DNA of 64,000 nucleotides from an uncultured Eubacterium sp. (GCA_900548465.1 URKY01000001.1:124001-188000), one strand, 5' to 3'; positions 34,375 through 43,820 are shown, counted from the stretch's first letter. Notes: generated by a model from the sequence alone, not told the origin. Translations and numbers: made by a program.

Positions 34375-34797
34375 ATGTTAGATATAGAAGAAATAAAGAA
34401 AATTATTCCCCACAGACATCCCTTTCTGCTGGTGGACTATATAGAGGATTATGAGCCGGGACAATATGCTATAGGTTACAAATGCGTAACCTATAGAGAA
34501 GATTTTTTTGCAGGTCATTTTCCGGGAATGCCGGTAATGCCGGGAGTTCTTACTGTTGAGGCTTTGGCACAGGTAGGAGCTGTGGCTATTTTAAGTACTG
34601 AGGAAAATAAAGGAAAGACGGCCTTCTTTGGAGGAATTAATAAGTGCAGATTTAAGGGAAAAGTAGTTCCCGGGGATAAATTAAAATTGGAAACAAAAAT
34701 TGTCAGACAAAAAGGACCTATGGGAATTGGCATGGCAACAGCCAGTGTGGATGGAAAGGTAGTTGTCACGGCAGAACTAACATTTATGGTTGGATAG
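34375..34797 (+). CDS. fabZ: 3-hydroxyacyl-ACP dehydratase FabZ
   Basis: Dehydrates beta-hydroxyacyl-ACP. Hotdog-fold protein of 140 residues with HRHPFLLVD (catalytic His region, about 13) and [19 protein letters not shown] containing the catalytic Glu near 62. No FabA or FabM isomerase gene is in this locus, so the route to unsaturated fatty acids, if any, is not shown here. Confidence 0.95.
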   Translation: MLDIEEIKKIIPHRHPFLLVDYIEDYEPGQYAIGYKCVTYREDFFAGHFPGMPVMPGVLTVEALAQVGAVAILSTEENKGKTAFFGGINKCRFKGKVVPGDKLKLETKIVRQKGPMGIGMATASVDGKVVVTAELTFMVG

Positions 34798-34826
34798 TCA
34801 GTAGTTAGAGAATTAGAGGTGATTTT

Positions 34827-36185
34827 GTGATACGAAAAATGTTAATTGCAAACCGTGGAGAAATAGCAGTACGAATAATAAGAGTGTGCAGGGAAATGGG
34901 AATAGAAACTGTTGCGGTATATTCCGTTGCAGACAAAGAGGCATTACATACTCAGCTGGCGGATCAGGCAGTCTGTATTGGAGAAACAAAGGCCAGTGAA
35001 AGCTATCTGAATATGGAAAGCATAATAAGTGCGGCAATCACAACAGGAGCTGATGCAATTCATCCGGGATTTGGCTTTTTATCTGAAAATGCCACCTTTG
35101 CTAAATTGTGTGAAGCCTGCAATATTACATATGTAGGACCAAATCATCAGGTAATAGAAAAATTGGGAAATAAAGTAGAAGCCAGATGTACCATGTCCCG
35201 GGCAGGAATTCCTGTTATTCCCGGAAATGATGAAGGAATAACAGATTTGTCAGTAGGAAAAGAAATAGCAGAAAAAGTAGGATATCCCATAATAATAAAG
35301 GCTGCTCTTGGTGGCGGTGGAAAAGGTATGAGAGTAGCATATAATTCAGAGGAGTTTGAATGTGCATTTAGGGCTGCTCAAAAAGAAACCGAAATGGCCT
35401 TTGGCGATAACACTATGTATATTGAACATTTTGTGGAACATCCCAGACATATTGAGTTTCAGATTCTGGCAGACAAATACGGTAATGTGGTGCACCTTGG
35501 AGAAAGAGACTGTTCCCTACAGAGAAATCACCAAAAAATTTTGGAGGAAGCCCCATCAGAGGCTCTTTCCGATAAACTTAGAAAAGAGATGGGGGAGATG
35601 GCTGTGAGAGCTGCAAAGGCAGCCGGATATGAAAATGCAGGTACTATTGAATTTCTTCTGGAAAAAACGGGAAAGTATTACTTTATGGAAATGAATACAA
35701 GAATTCAGGTTGAACACCCGATTACGGAAAACATTACAGGCATTGATATTGTAAAAGAACAGATAAAAATAGCTGAAGGGCAGAAACTGCCTTTTGCTCA
35801 AAATGATATTGAGATAAAAGGGCATTCCATAGAATGTCGTATTAATGCAGAAAATCCAAACGAAAATTTCAGACCATGCCCGGGAGTAATAAATGAATTG
35901 CATTTTCCGGGAGGTAATGGAGTAAGAGTAGATTCTGCAATCTTTACGGGGTATGAAGTGACACCTTACTATGATTCAATGTTGGCAAAGCTCATTGTTT
36001 ATGCAGATAACAGACAGGAAGCCATAGCAAAAATGAGAAGCGCTCTTGGAGAAGTGGTTATAGAAGGAATTGATACAAACATTGACTATGAATATGACCT
36101 TATAAATGACGAAAATTTCCAAAAAGGAAATTTTGATGTGGATTTTATTGAACAGTTTAATAAAAATAGGAGAGCTGTAAGTTGA
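34827..36185 (+). CDS. accC: Biotin carboxylase of acetyl-CoA carboxylase
   Basis: ATP-grasp enzyme that carboxylates biotin on AccB. It starts MIRKMLIANRGEIAVRI, has GGGGKGMR near 163, the ATP-grasp EMNTRIQVEHPITE near 289 and HSIECRINAENP near 335. Length of 452 is standard. Its TGA stop overlaps the TTG start of accDA, so the two are probably translationally coupled. Confidence 0.96.
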   Translation: MIRKMLIANRGEIAVRIIRVCREMGIETVAVYSVADKEALHTQLADQAVCIGETKASESYLNMESIISAAITTGADAIHPGFGFLSENATFAKLCEACNITYVGPNHQVIEKLGNKVEARCTMSRAGIPVIPGNDEGITDLSVGKEIAEKVGYPIIIKAALGGGGKGMRVAYNSEEFECAFRAAQKETEMAFGDNTMYIEHFVEHPRHIEFQILADKYGNVVHLGERDCSLQRNHQKILEEAPSEALSDKLRKEMGEMAVRAAKAAGYENAGTIEFLLEKTGKYYFMEMNTRIQVEHPITENITGIDIVKEQIKIAEGQKLPFAQNDIEIKGHSIECRINAENPNENFRPCPGVINELHFPGGNGVRVDSAIFTGYEVTPYYDSMLAKLIVYADNRQEAIAKMRSALGEVVIEGIDTNIDYEYDLINDENFQKGNFDVDFIEQFNKNRRAVS

Positions 36186-37867
36186 GACTAAAAACCAAAA
36201 TAAAAAAACAGAAAAATGGATATGTTACTATAAAAATCCCAAAGCCGGATGTGCCTAAAGGGCTTTTTAGAAAATGCAAAAAGTGCGGGCAGATGGTACT
36301 TTCTGAAGAGGTGAGAAATCAGGGATACATATGCTCTAAATGTGGCGGGTATTTCAGAATTCACGCAAAAAGAAGAATAAAAATGATAGGGGATGTGGGA
36401 ACTTTTATACCTTGGTTTGAAGGAATGGAACTAAGTAATCCTCTTAAAGATGAAGAATACGAAAAAAAAGTAAAAGAAATTAAGGAAAAGACAGGTCTTG
36501 ATGAAGCTGTTATTACCGGAAAAGTTATGATAAATGGAAATCCTGCTGTGCTTATAGTTATGGACGGCAGATTTTTAATGGCAAGTATGGGAGAAATTGT
36601 AGGAGAAAAAATAACCCGAAGTATAGAGAGGGCAACAAAAGAAAATCTGCCGGTAGTAATTTTTGCCTGTTCGGGAGGCGCCAGAATGCAGGAAGGCATT
36701 ATATCTCTAATGCAAATGGCAAAAACTTCAGCGGCTCTTAAACGTCACAGTGACAGTGGAAATCTGTATATATCCGTTCTTACAGATCCAACCACAGGGG
36801 GAGTTACAGCCAGTTTTGCAATGCTTGGAGACATTATAATGGCAGAACCGGATGCTTTGATAGGATTTGCAGGACCTAGGGTAATTGAACAGACAATAGG
36901 ACAGAAGTTGCCTAAAGGATTCCAAAAGTCAGAGTTTTTATTGGAGCATGGATTTATTGACATGATTGTTCCAAGACAGGAATTAAAAGAAAGGATCTCT
37001 CAGGTAATTGAGCTCCATTACAGAAAAAATATTGAGAAAGAAAATAATATTCATAATAATGTTGTTCCTATGACAAAGAATAATAACCTTACACCATGGC
37101 AGAAAGTGAAAATATCAAGAGACAACAAGCGTCCAAGTGGAATTGATTATATTGAAAAAATTTTTGACGGGTTTGTAGAATGTCATGGTGACAGATATTT
37201 TGGCGATGACACTGCTATAGTAGGAGGAATTTCTAAAATCAACGGAAGGGCTGTTACAGTAATTGCCCAGACAAAGGGACATGACACAAGAGAAAATATA
37301 AAAAGAAATTTTGGAATGCCATCTCCGGAAGGTTACAGAAAGGCCCTGAGACTAATGCACCAGGCGGAAAAATTCCACAGACCAATTATATGTTTTGTGG
37401 ATACACCGGGAGCATTTTGTGGCATCGGGGCGGAAGAAAGAGGTCAGGGTGAAGCAATTGCAAGAAATCTGTATGAAATGTCATCTCTTTCAGTTCCTAT
37501 ACTTTCAATATTTATTGGAGAAGGTGGAAGTGGTGGCGCATTGGCTTTGGCTGTGGCTAACGAAGTATGGATGTTGGAAAATGCTGTTTATTCAATATTA
37601 TCGCCTGAAGGATATGCGAGCATTCTTTGGAAAGACGGGAAAAAAGCGGATAAAGCAGCTAGTGTCATGAAAATGACGGCAGAGGATTTAAAGCAGTTGG
37701 AGGTTATTGAAAAAATATTTCCGGAACCAAAAGACTTTACTGTTGAAAACATGGATTTGACGGCACAGAGTCTGAAAAGTGAAATTAATTCATTTCTTAC
37801 GGCAAAATCAGAAATGACTGGGCAGGAAATTATTAATGAGAGATATGACAGGTTTAGGAGACTCTAA
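36182..37867 (+). CDS. accDA: Fused acetyl-CoA carboxylase carboxyltransferase, beta plus alpha subunits
   Basis: Carboxyltransferase that makes malonyl-CoA. One 561-residue frame contains AccD (about 1-280), with the zinc ribbon Cys32/35/51/54 and SGGARMQEGI, and AccA (about 295-561), with TPWQKVKISRD, FVECHGDRYFGDD and IGEGGSGGALALAV. Separate subunits are the norm in most bacteria. TTG 36182 is the start, nine bases after AGGAG and overlapping the accC stop; no ATG lies early enough to keep the N-terminus. Reading through the junction shows no stop or frameshift, so the fusion is real in this sequence. Confidence 0.93.
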   Translation: MRLKTKIKKQKNGYVTIKIPKPDVPKGLFRKCKKCGQMVLSEEVRNQGYICSKCGGYFRIHAKRRIKMIGDVGTFIPWFEGMELSNPLKDEEYEKKVKEIKEKTGLDEAVITGKVMINGNPAVLIVMDGRFLMASMGEIVGEKITRSIERATKENLPVVIFACSGGARMQEGIISLMQMAKTSAALKRHSDSGNLYISVLTDPTTGGVTASFAMLGDIIMAEPDALIGFAGPRVIEQTIGQKLPKGFQKSEFLLEHGFIDMIVPRQELKERISQVIELHYRKNIEKENNIHNNVVPMTKNNNLTPWQKVKISRDNKRPSGIDYIEKIFDGFVECHGDRYFGDDTAIVGGISKINGRAVTVIAQTKGHDTRENIKRNFGMPSPEGYRKALRLMHQAEKFHRPIICFVDTPGAFCGIGAEERGQGEAIARNLYEMSSLSVPILSIFIGEGGSGGALALAVANEVWMLENAVYSILSPEGYASILWKDGKKADKAASVMKMTAEDLKQLEVIEKIFPEPKDFTVENMDLTAQSLKSEINSFLTAKSEMTGQEIINERYDRFRRL

Positions 37868-37879
37868 AAATCAGACACT

Positions 37880-37908
37880 TTTACTATTATGTAAAAAAGT
37901 GGTAGAAT
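37880..37908 (+). promoter_or_regulatory. Promoter of the TetR-like gene
   Basis: TTTACT (37880-37885), 17-bp spacer, TAGAAT (37903-37908), starting 13 bp after accDA. Confidence 0.5.
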
Positions 37909-37947
37909 ATTGTCTTGAAAATAATTTGCTGATTAAGGAGTCGTGAG

Positions 37948-38514
37948 ATGGAAAATATAGAAAAGGTTGATAAGAGAATAAGACGAACTAAAAAAATTCT
38001 TACAGAGGCTTTAATTGATATTTTGAAAGAAAAAAATGTGGAGGACATAACTGTAAGCGAATTGGCAAAAAGGGCAGATGTTACAAGGACTACTTTTTAC
38101 CAGTATTACAGAGATCCTGTAGATATGCTTGAACAACTGCAGTATGAAACTACGCAGGATATTCAGAAAATTGTCGAAAGGACAGAGGGTGGAAATGCAG
38201 AAGGATTTTTTAGAGGGGTATTCAACTATTTTTATGAAGATAAATTAAAAGCACAGATTCTTTGCTTTGGAGTCAATAACAGAACCGGATATGAAAAAAT
38301 GGGCTACTATATCCATGACAAATATATGCTTAGATGGAAAGACAAATTTATGGATAAATCTCTGAAGCAGTTTGAATATTACAGATATTATATTGTTTTT
38401 GGTTGTACAGCCGTTGTGGAAAACTGGGTTCGTGGTGGCATGAAGGAAAGTCCTGAGGACATGGCAACTATAGCAAAGAGCTTCCTACCGGGAGAGAAAA
38501 TATACTTAAAATAA
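37948..38514 (+). CDS. TetR/AcrR-family transcriptional regulator
   Basis: A 188-residue regulator with an N-terminal HTH typical of TetR (RIRRTKKILTEALIDILKEK, then ISELAKRADVTRTTFYQYY-like: VSELAKRADVTRTTFYQYY, about 33-52). The C-terminal ligand domain (60-188) is not recognisable. It directly follows the fatty-acid operon and precedes iorAB, with its own promoter. It could control the fab genes in place of FabT or FapR, or control iorAB; the sequence does not decide. Confidence 0.85.
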   Translation: MENIEKVDKRIRRTKKILTEALIDILKEKNVEDITVSELAKRADVTRTTFYQYYRDPVDMLEQLQYETTQDIQKIVERTEGGNAEGFFRGVFNYFYEDKLKAQILCFGVNNRTGYEKMGYYIHDKYMLRWKDKFMDKSLKQFEYYRYYIVFGCTAVVENWVRGGMKESPEDMATIAKSFLPGEKIYLK

Positions 38515-38521
38515 GGGTTTG

Positions 38522-38550
38522 TTGACTTATAAACAGTGATAAATTATAAT
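38522..38550 (+). promoter_or_regulatory. Promoter of iorAB
   Basis: TTGACT (38522-38527), 17-bp spacer, TATAAT (38545-38550). Confidence 0.75.
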
Positions 38551-38599
38551 ATAGTGAAGTAAAAAAATGTCTATTTTTAAAGAGAGGTAGGAAGAAAAA

Positions 38600-40345
38600 T
38601 TGAGCAAAAAGACAATTATGTTAGGCAATGAAGCTATTGCAAGAGGTGCCTATGAAGCAGGAGTGAAAGTTACATCCGCTTACCCAGGAACTCCAAGTAC
38701 GGAAATTAGTGAAAATATAGTAAAATATGACGGAGTTTATGCAGAATGGGCGCCAAACGAAAAAGTAGCGGCAGAAGTTGCAATTGGTGCATCAATGGCA
38801 GGATGCCGTTCAATGTGCATGATGAAAATGGTAGGTCTTAATGTGGCAGCTGACCCATTGTATTCCGGAGCATATATCGGAGTAAATGGTGGTATGGTTG
38901 TAGTTGTTGCAGATGACCCGGGAATATATAGTTCACAGAATGAACAGGATACAAGAATGGTTGGCCGTGCGGCAATGATTCCTGTTATTGAACCGTCAGA
39001 CAGTGAAGAAGCAAGAGTATTTACTAAGAGAGCTTACGAATTGTCAGAACAGTATGATACACCTATTATACTTAGAACAACAACAAGACTTGCTCACTCT
39101 CAGGGATTGGTTAATCTTGAAGACAGAGTAGAAGTTGATGATAAGCCATATGAAAGAAATATAGCTAAGAACGTTATGATGCCGGCTAACGCAATTAAGC
39201 GTCACGTTCATGTAGAAGAGCGTATGAACAAAATGGCAGAGGACGCAAGCAACCTTGACATTAACAAGGTTGAATATAATGATACAGGTATTGGTATTAT
39301 TACAAGCGGAATCCCTTATCAGTATGTTAAGGAAGTTTTACCTAATGCTTCAGTTCTTAAATTAGGATTGGTTCATCCGATTGCAAAGGGACTTATAAAG
39401 GAATTTGCAAGTAAAGTAGACAGACTTGTAATTGTTGAGGAACTTGAACCTGTTATTGAAGAGCAGGTTAAGGCAATGGGAATTAAATGTGAAGGAAAGA
39501 ATTTATTTACAATTCAGGGTGAATACAGTGCTAACATGTTAAGAGAAAAACTTCTCGGCGAAAAAGTAGAAGTTGAAGAGGCTGCTAAAGCACCTGCAAG
39601 ACCTCCAATTCTTTGTCCGGGATGCCCTCACAGAAGTACATATTCAGTTCTTAAGAAGTTAAGAATTCATGCAGCAGGTGACATTGGATGTTATACACTT
39701 GGTGCCGTTAATCCATTGGCAGTAGTTGATACGACACTTTGCATGGGTTCAAGTATCTCTACACTTCACGGTATGGAAAAAGCAAAAGGAAAAGATTATA
39801 TCAAAAACTGGGTGGCCGTAATTGGTGATTCTACATTCCTTCACACAGGTGTAAATTCACTTATGAATATGGTTTATAACAAGGCTACAGGAACAGTTAT
39901 TATATTAGATAACTCTACAACAGGTATGACAGGTCATCAGGATCATCCTGCAACAGGAAAGACTCTTGACGGAGAACCTGCTTATGCAGTAGATTTAGTT
40001 GATTTGTGTCATGCATTAGGTGTTAAACATGTAGAAGTTGTTGATGCATTTGATGTAGACAGACTTACAAAGGTTGTTAAAGAAGAAGTGGCAAGAGATG
40101 AAGTTTCAGTAATCATTTCACAGTCACCATGTGCTCTTCTTAAATCATTTGTTCCAAAGGGCAAATGTTATACAGTTCCTGAAAAATGTGTTAAGTGCGG
40201 ACAGTGTCTTGTACCGGGATGTCCTGCAATGACAAAGAACGAAGACGGAACAGTTGCAATTGACGCAACAATGTGTAACGGTTGTGGACTTTGCATGAGC
40301 AATTGTAAATTTGGCGCAATAGAATTAAAGAAGAGAGGAGAATAG
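38600..40345 (+). CDS. iorA: Indolepyruvate:ferredoxin oxidoreductase, alpha subunit
   Basis: Thiamine-diphosphate enzyme that oxidatively decarboxylates aryl pyruvates (from Trp, Phe, Tyr) to aryl-acetyl-CoA, reducing ferredoxin. The 581-residue product has TSAYPGTPSTE near the start, LCPGCPHRSTY near 338, a TPP site with GDSTFLHTG near 412 and two C-terminal 4Fe-4S sites (CVKCGQC and CNGCGLC, about 529-570). The start is TTG 38600 after an AGGTAGGA site. iorB follows after 2 bp. Confidence 0.95.
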   Translation: MSKKTIMLGNEAIARGAYEAGVKVTSAYPGTPSTEISENIVKYDGVYAEWAPNEKVAAEVAIGASMAGCRSMCMMKMVGLNVAADPLYSGAYIGVNGGMVVVVADDPGIYSSQNEQDTRMVGRAAMIPVIEPSDSEEARVFTKRAYELSEQYDTPIILRTTTRLAHSQGLVNLEDRVEVDDKPYERNIAKNVMMPANAIKRHVHVEERMNKMAEDASNLDINKVEYNDTGIGIITSGIPYQYVKEVLPNASVLKLGLVHPIAKGLIKEFASKVDRLVIVEELEPVIEEQVKAMGIKCEGKNLFTIQGEYSANMLREKLLGEKVEVEEAAKAPARPPILCPGCPHRSTYSVLKKLRIHAAGDIGCYTLGAVNPLAVVDTTLCMGSSISTLHGMEKAKGKDYIKNWVAVIGDSTFLHTGVNSLMNMVYNKATGTVIILDNSTTGMTGHQDHPATGKTLDGEPAYAVDLVDLCHALGVKHVEVVDAFDVDRLTKVVKEEVARDEVSVIISQSPCALLKSFVPKGKCYTVPEKCVKCGQCLVPGCPAMTKNEDGTVAIDATMCNGCGLCMSNCKFGAIELKKRGE

Positions 40346-40347
40346 TC

Positions 40348-40923
40348 ATGGCAGATACAAAGAATATTATGATAGTAGGTGTTGGCGGACAGGGAACTCT
40401 CCTTACAAGTAGAATTTTAGGTGGTATTACTGTCGCAGCAGGATATGATGTAAAGTTATCAGAAGTACACGGTATGGCACAGCGTGGCGGTAGCGTAGTT
40501 ACCTATGTAAGATACGGAAAAGAGGTAGCAGAACCTATTGTTGAAGAAGGTCAGGCAGATGTGCTTATTGCATTTGAAAGATTGGAAGCTTTAAGATATG
40601 CACATTTTCTCAAAAAAGATGGTGTTATTATTGTAAATGACCAGAGAATTGATCCAATGCCTGTTGTTACCGGAGTAGCAAAATATCCTGAAAACATAAT
40701 TGAAGAACTTTCAAAAGAACATAAAGTTATATCAATTGATGCTCAGGAAGAAGCACTTAAAATGGGAAATTCAAGAGTATTCAACGTTATTATTCTTGGA
40801 GTTGCTGCCAAGCACATGGATTTCCCTAAAGAACAGTGGATTGAAGTAGTAAAAAATACTGTTCCACCAAAAACAGTGGATATTAACGTAGCAGCTTTCG
40901 AAAGAGGTTACGAAATCGCATAA
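40348..40923 (+). CDS. iorB: Indolepyruvate:ferredoxin oxidoreductase, beta subunit
   Basis: Gamma-domain partner of IorA in the 2-oxoacid oxidoreductase complex. The 191-residue product starts with VGVGGQGTLLTSRILG (residues 10-25) and carries SEVHGMAQRGGSVVTYVR near 40, both standard for IorB. It lies 2 bp after iorA, so the subunits are made together. A palindromic element begins 8 bp after its stop. Confidence 0.95.
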   Translation: MADTKNIMIVGVGGQGTLLTSRILGGITVAAGYDVKLSEVHGMAQRGGSVVTYVRYGKEVAEPIVEEGQADVLIAFERLEALRYAHFLKKDGVIIVNDQRIDPMPVVTGVAKYPENIIEELSKEHKVISIDAQEEALKMGNSRVFNVIILGVAAKHMDFPKEQWIEVVKNTVPPKTVDINVAAFERGYEIA

Positions 40924-40931
40924 TATACTTT

Positions 40932-41238
40932 GGGCAGAAGGTTTTCGGAGAAATACCCGATATAATTTTTTGAACAAAGTGAAAGAAATATAAATACTAA
41001 AAGGGTGATTTGCCAAAAATGTCACATTTCTACCTTTGCTGCGCCGCATATTAACAATTGCTCCCGCAAACTCAGCCACTTCGTGGCTTCAGACAATGCT
41101 CCGCAATTGTAGCTATGCTCGCAAAGCTAACGAAATGTTTCCAATCTTTTTGCAAATCACCCTTTTAGTATTTATATTTCCATTCCCTTTGCATAAAAAA
41201 ATTATATCCGGGTATTTTTCTAATAAAACCTTCTGCTC
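40932..41238. repeat. Large imperfect palindrome, candidate MITE or structured RNA
   Basis: Left arm 40932-41013 and right arm 41152-41238 are inverted copies, about 85% alike by eye with a few 1-nt gaps; the innermost 29 bases or so (AAATATAAATACTAAAAGGG and on to ATTTGC) match exactly. The 138-bp centre also folds: CCACTTCGTGG is a tight hairpin and CAATTG-containing segments near 41055 and 41105 pair in part. Small frames on both strands cross it but show no domain or start signal. No clear target-site duplication is seen and there is no second copy in the window. Confidence 0.75.
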
Positions 41239-41259
41239 TAAATATGGGTTGTGGAATGG

Positions 41260-41288
41260 TTGACTTATTTTGTAGATTTATTTATAAT
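41260..41288 (+). promoter_or_regulatory. Promoter of the amidohydrolase / acyl-CoA ligase pair
   Basis: TTGACT (41260-41265), 17-bp spacer, TATAAT (41283-41288), 22 bp after the palindrome. Confidence 0.75.
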
Positions 41289-41324
41289 GATTTATGACTT
41301 TAAAGCGAAAAAGTGAGGCGGAAC

Positions 41325-42161
41325 ATGATTATTGATATTCACACACATACATTTCCTGACAGGATTGCAGAGTCTGCAATAGTAGGAATGGAAGAGAATA
41401 TTTTAAAAGGTCAGGGAATGGAAGTAAAATGTGCCAGGATTCCAACTTTTAAAGGATTGTCTGACAGTACAAAAAAAGCAGGGATTGATTTGTCGGTGGT
41501 GTGCCCGGTGGCTACTAATGTGAGACAGCCGGAGAAGATTAACAGAAGTTCTGCCAAGGTAAATGAAAAGATGGATGAAACCGGGATTTTTAATTTCGGA
41601 GCCATTCACCCGAATTGTGAAAACTACAGGGAAATTATAGATGATATTGTATCAATGGAGTTAAAAGCAATTAAACTTCATCCAGATTATCAGAATACAT
41701 TTTTCGATGACGATAAGTACCTTAGAATAATTGATTATGCAGCAGAGAAGGATTTGGGAATTATTGTACATGCAGGAGAGGACGTTGGACTTCCTGAGTC
41801 GGTACATTGCACTCCCGATATGGTTCTTGATTTATGGAAGCATATTCAGCCTGAAAAATTAATTCTTGCCCATATGGGAGGCTGGAAAATGTGGGATGAA
41901 GTTGAAGAAAAATTACTGGGACTGCCAATATATCTGGATACCGCAGTGGTGCAGAATGATAAACTTCCTGTAAAAATAAGCGATGAACAGTTAAAAAGAA
42001 TGATAGACAAACATGGAACAGACAAAATTTTATTTGGAACAGACAGTCCATGGTATGATCAGAGTCAGGCTTTAAAGGATTTTGACAGAATAGAACTTAA
42101 TGAAAAAGATAAAAAATTAATTCTTGGTGAAAATGCTAACAGAATGTTTAAATTTATGTAA
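41325..42161 (+). CDS. Amidohydrolase-family metal hydrolase
   Basis: TIM-barrel metal-dependent hydrolase or decarboxylase of the amidohydrolase-2 group. Metal ligands are visible: His6 and His8 (DIHTHTF), His in VHAGEDVG, His in LAHMGGW and Asp in FGTDSPW. The 278-residue product starts at ATG 41325, after GAGG; the GTG at 41313 overlaps that site. It is followed after 24 bp by an acyl-CoA ligase, suggesting joint action on an aromatic or other carboxylic compound. The substrate is unknown. Confidence 0.85.
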   Translation: MIIDIHTHTFPDRIAESAIVGMEENILKGQGMEVKCARIPTFKGLSDSTKKAGIDLSVVCPVATNVRQPEKINRSSAKVNEKMDETGIFNFGAIHPNCENYREIIDDIVSMELKAIKLHPDYQNTFFDDDKYLRIIDYAAEKDLGIIVHAGEDVGLPESVHCTPDMVLDLWKHIQPEKLILAHMGGWKMWDEVEEKLLGLPIYLDTAVVQNDKLPVKISDEQLKRMIDKHGTDKILFGTDSPWYDQSQALKDFDRIELNEKDKKLILGENANRMFKFM

Positions 42162-42185
42162 ACAGGGAAAAGGAAGGATAAAAAA

Positions 42186-43820
42186 ATGCCTATTACAGAA
42201 TTATTAGAGAGAAATGCCAGAGAGTACGGAAGTGATGTAGCACTTGTTGAAATAAATCCTGACATTAAAGAAAAGAAGAGAGTTACATGGAGGGAGTACG
42301 AACTTATTCAGCCTGATATACGTCAACAATACAGACGTGAAATAACATGGCATGTTTTCGATGAAAAGGCCAACCGTGTGGCCAATTTACTTTTAAGCAG
42401 AGGGGTTCAAAAAGGAGACAAGGTTGCAATTCTTATGATGAACTGTCTGGAATGGCTTCCTATTTACTTCGGTATTTTGAAAATGGGAGCATTGGCAGTG
42501 CCAATGAACTTCAGATTTGACGAACATGAAATAAAATATTGTCTGGATCTTTCAGAGACGGATGTACTTTTCTTCGGTCCGGAATTTATAGGAAGAATTG
42601 AAGAAATAGTAGATGAAATAGATAAGAAAAGAATTTTATTCTATGTTGGCGGTGACTGTCCAAGTTTTGCAGAGGACTATAACCAGTTAGTATCCAACTG
42701 TTCATCATTGGCACCCAAAATTGAATTAAAAGATTCAGATGATGCGGCAATTTATTTTTCATCAGGAACAACAGGATTTCCGAAAGCTATTTTACATAAC
42801 CATGAAAGCCTTATGCATGCTGCAAGAGTTGAACAGCACCATCATGGACAGACAAAGGATGATGTTTTCCTTTGCATTCCACCACTTTATCATACAGGAG
42901 CGAAGATGCACTGGTTTGGAAGTCTGATAACCGGTGGTAAGGCAGTTCTTCTTAAAGGGGTAACACCAAAGACAATTTTTGAAACTGTATCAAACGAGCA
43001 TTGTACAATTGTGTGGTTGCTTGTTCCTTGGGCACAGGATATTTTGCTGGCTCTGGACAGAGGTGAGATTAAAATAGAAGATTATCATTTAGACCAATGG
43101 AGACTGATGCACATTGGGGCACAGCCGGTTCCACAGAGTCTTATTAAACGTTGGAAGGAATACTTCCCACATCATCAGTATGATACTAACTATGGTCTTA
43201 GTGAATCAATCGGACCAGGTTGTGTACATTTGGGAGTTGATAATATTGATAAGGTTGGAGCTATCGGTATTCCGGGATACGGATGGCAGGCTAAAATTGT
43301 TGACCCTGAAGGCAAAGAAGTCAATCAGGGTGAAGTTGGCGAACTTATTGTAAAAGGTCCCGGCGTTATGACATGCTACTATAATGATGAACAGGCTACA
43401 TCTGAATGTCTGAAAGACGGATGGCTCTATACAGGTGATATGGCTGAAATGGACAAAGATGGATTTATCTACTTAGTTGATAGAAAGAAAGACGTTATTA
43501 TCAGCGGCGGTGAAAATATTTACCCTGTACAGATTGAGAATTTTATTAGTAAACATTCGAAGGTTAAGGACGTTGCGGTTATTGGTCTGGCAGATGAAAG
43601 ACTTGGAGAAATATCAGCAGCCATTATTGAACTTAAGCCTGATACGGAATGTACAGAAGAGGAAATTCAGGAATTCTGCAAGGAACTTCCAAGATATAAG
43701 AGACCTAGAAAAATTATTTTCGCAGATGTTCCACGAAATGCTACAGGAAAGATTGAAAAGCCAAAACTTCGTGAGATTTATCACAGCAAGAATCTTGTTG
43801 ATGCACAAAATCGTGGATAG
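42186..43820 (+). CDS. AMP-forming acyl-CoA ligase
   Basis: Class I adenylate-forming enzyme that joins a carboxylic acid to CoA using ATP. The P-loop YFSSGTTGFPKA is near residue 190, NYGLSESIGPG near 333, the hinge YTGDMAEMDKDG near 418 and the C-terminal Lys in NATGKIEKPKLRE near 525. Length 544. An insert of about 20 residues near residue 35-60 (YELIQPDIRQQYRREITW) is less usual. It may act on an aryl acetate or fatty acid; being near iorAB suggests aryl-acetate metabolism, but this is inference. Confidence 0.88.
   Translation: MPITELLERNAREYGSDVALVEINPDIKEKKRVTWREYELIQPDIRQQYRREITWHVFDEKANRVANLLLSRGVQKGDKVAILMMNCLEWLPIYFGILKMGALAVPMNFRFDEHEIKYCLDLSETDVLFFGPEFIGRIEEIVDEIDKKRILFYVGGDCPSFAEDYNQLVSNCSSLAPKIELKDSDDAAIYFSSGTTGFPKAILHNHESLMHAARVEQHHHGQTKDDVFLCIPPLYHTGAKMHWFGSLITGGKAVLLKGVTPKTIFETVSNEHCTIVWLLVPWAQDILLALDRGEIKIEDYHLDQWRLMHIGAQPVPQSLIKRWKEYFPHHQYDTNYGLSESIGPGCVHLGVDNIDKVGAIGIPGYGWQAKIVDPEGKEVNQGEVGELIVKGPGVMTCYYNDEQATSECLKDGWLYTGDMAEMDKDGFIYLVDRKKDVIISGGENIYPVQIENFISKHSKVKDVAVIGLADERLGEISAAIIELKPDTECTEEEIQEFCKELPRYKRPRKIIFADVPRNATGKIEKPKLREIYHSKNLVDAQNRG

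Noticed and set aside
40771..41263. Small frames (102 codons minus, 75 codons plus) across the palindrome after iorB
   Set aside because: They follow from the inverted repeat and from iorB antisense. No ribosome-binding site or domain is seen.
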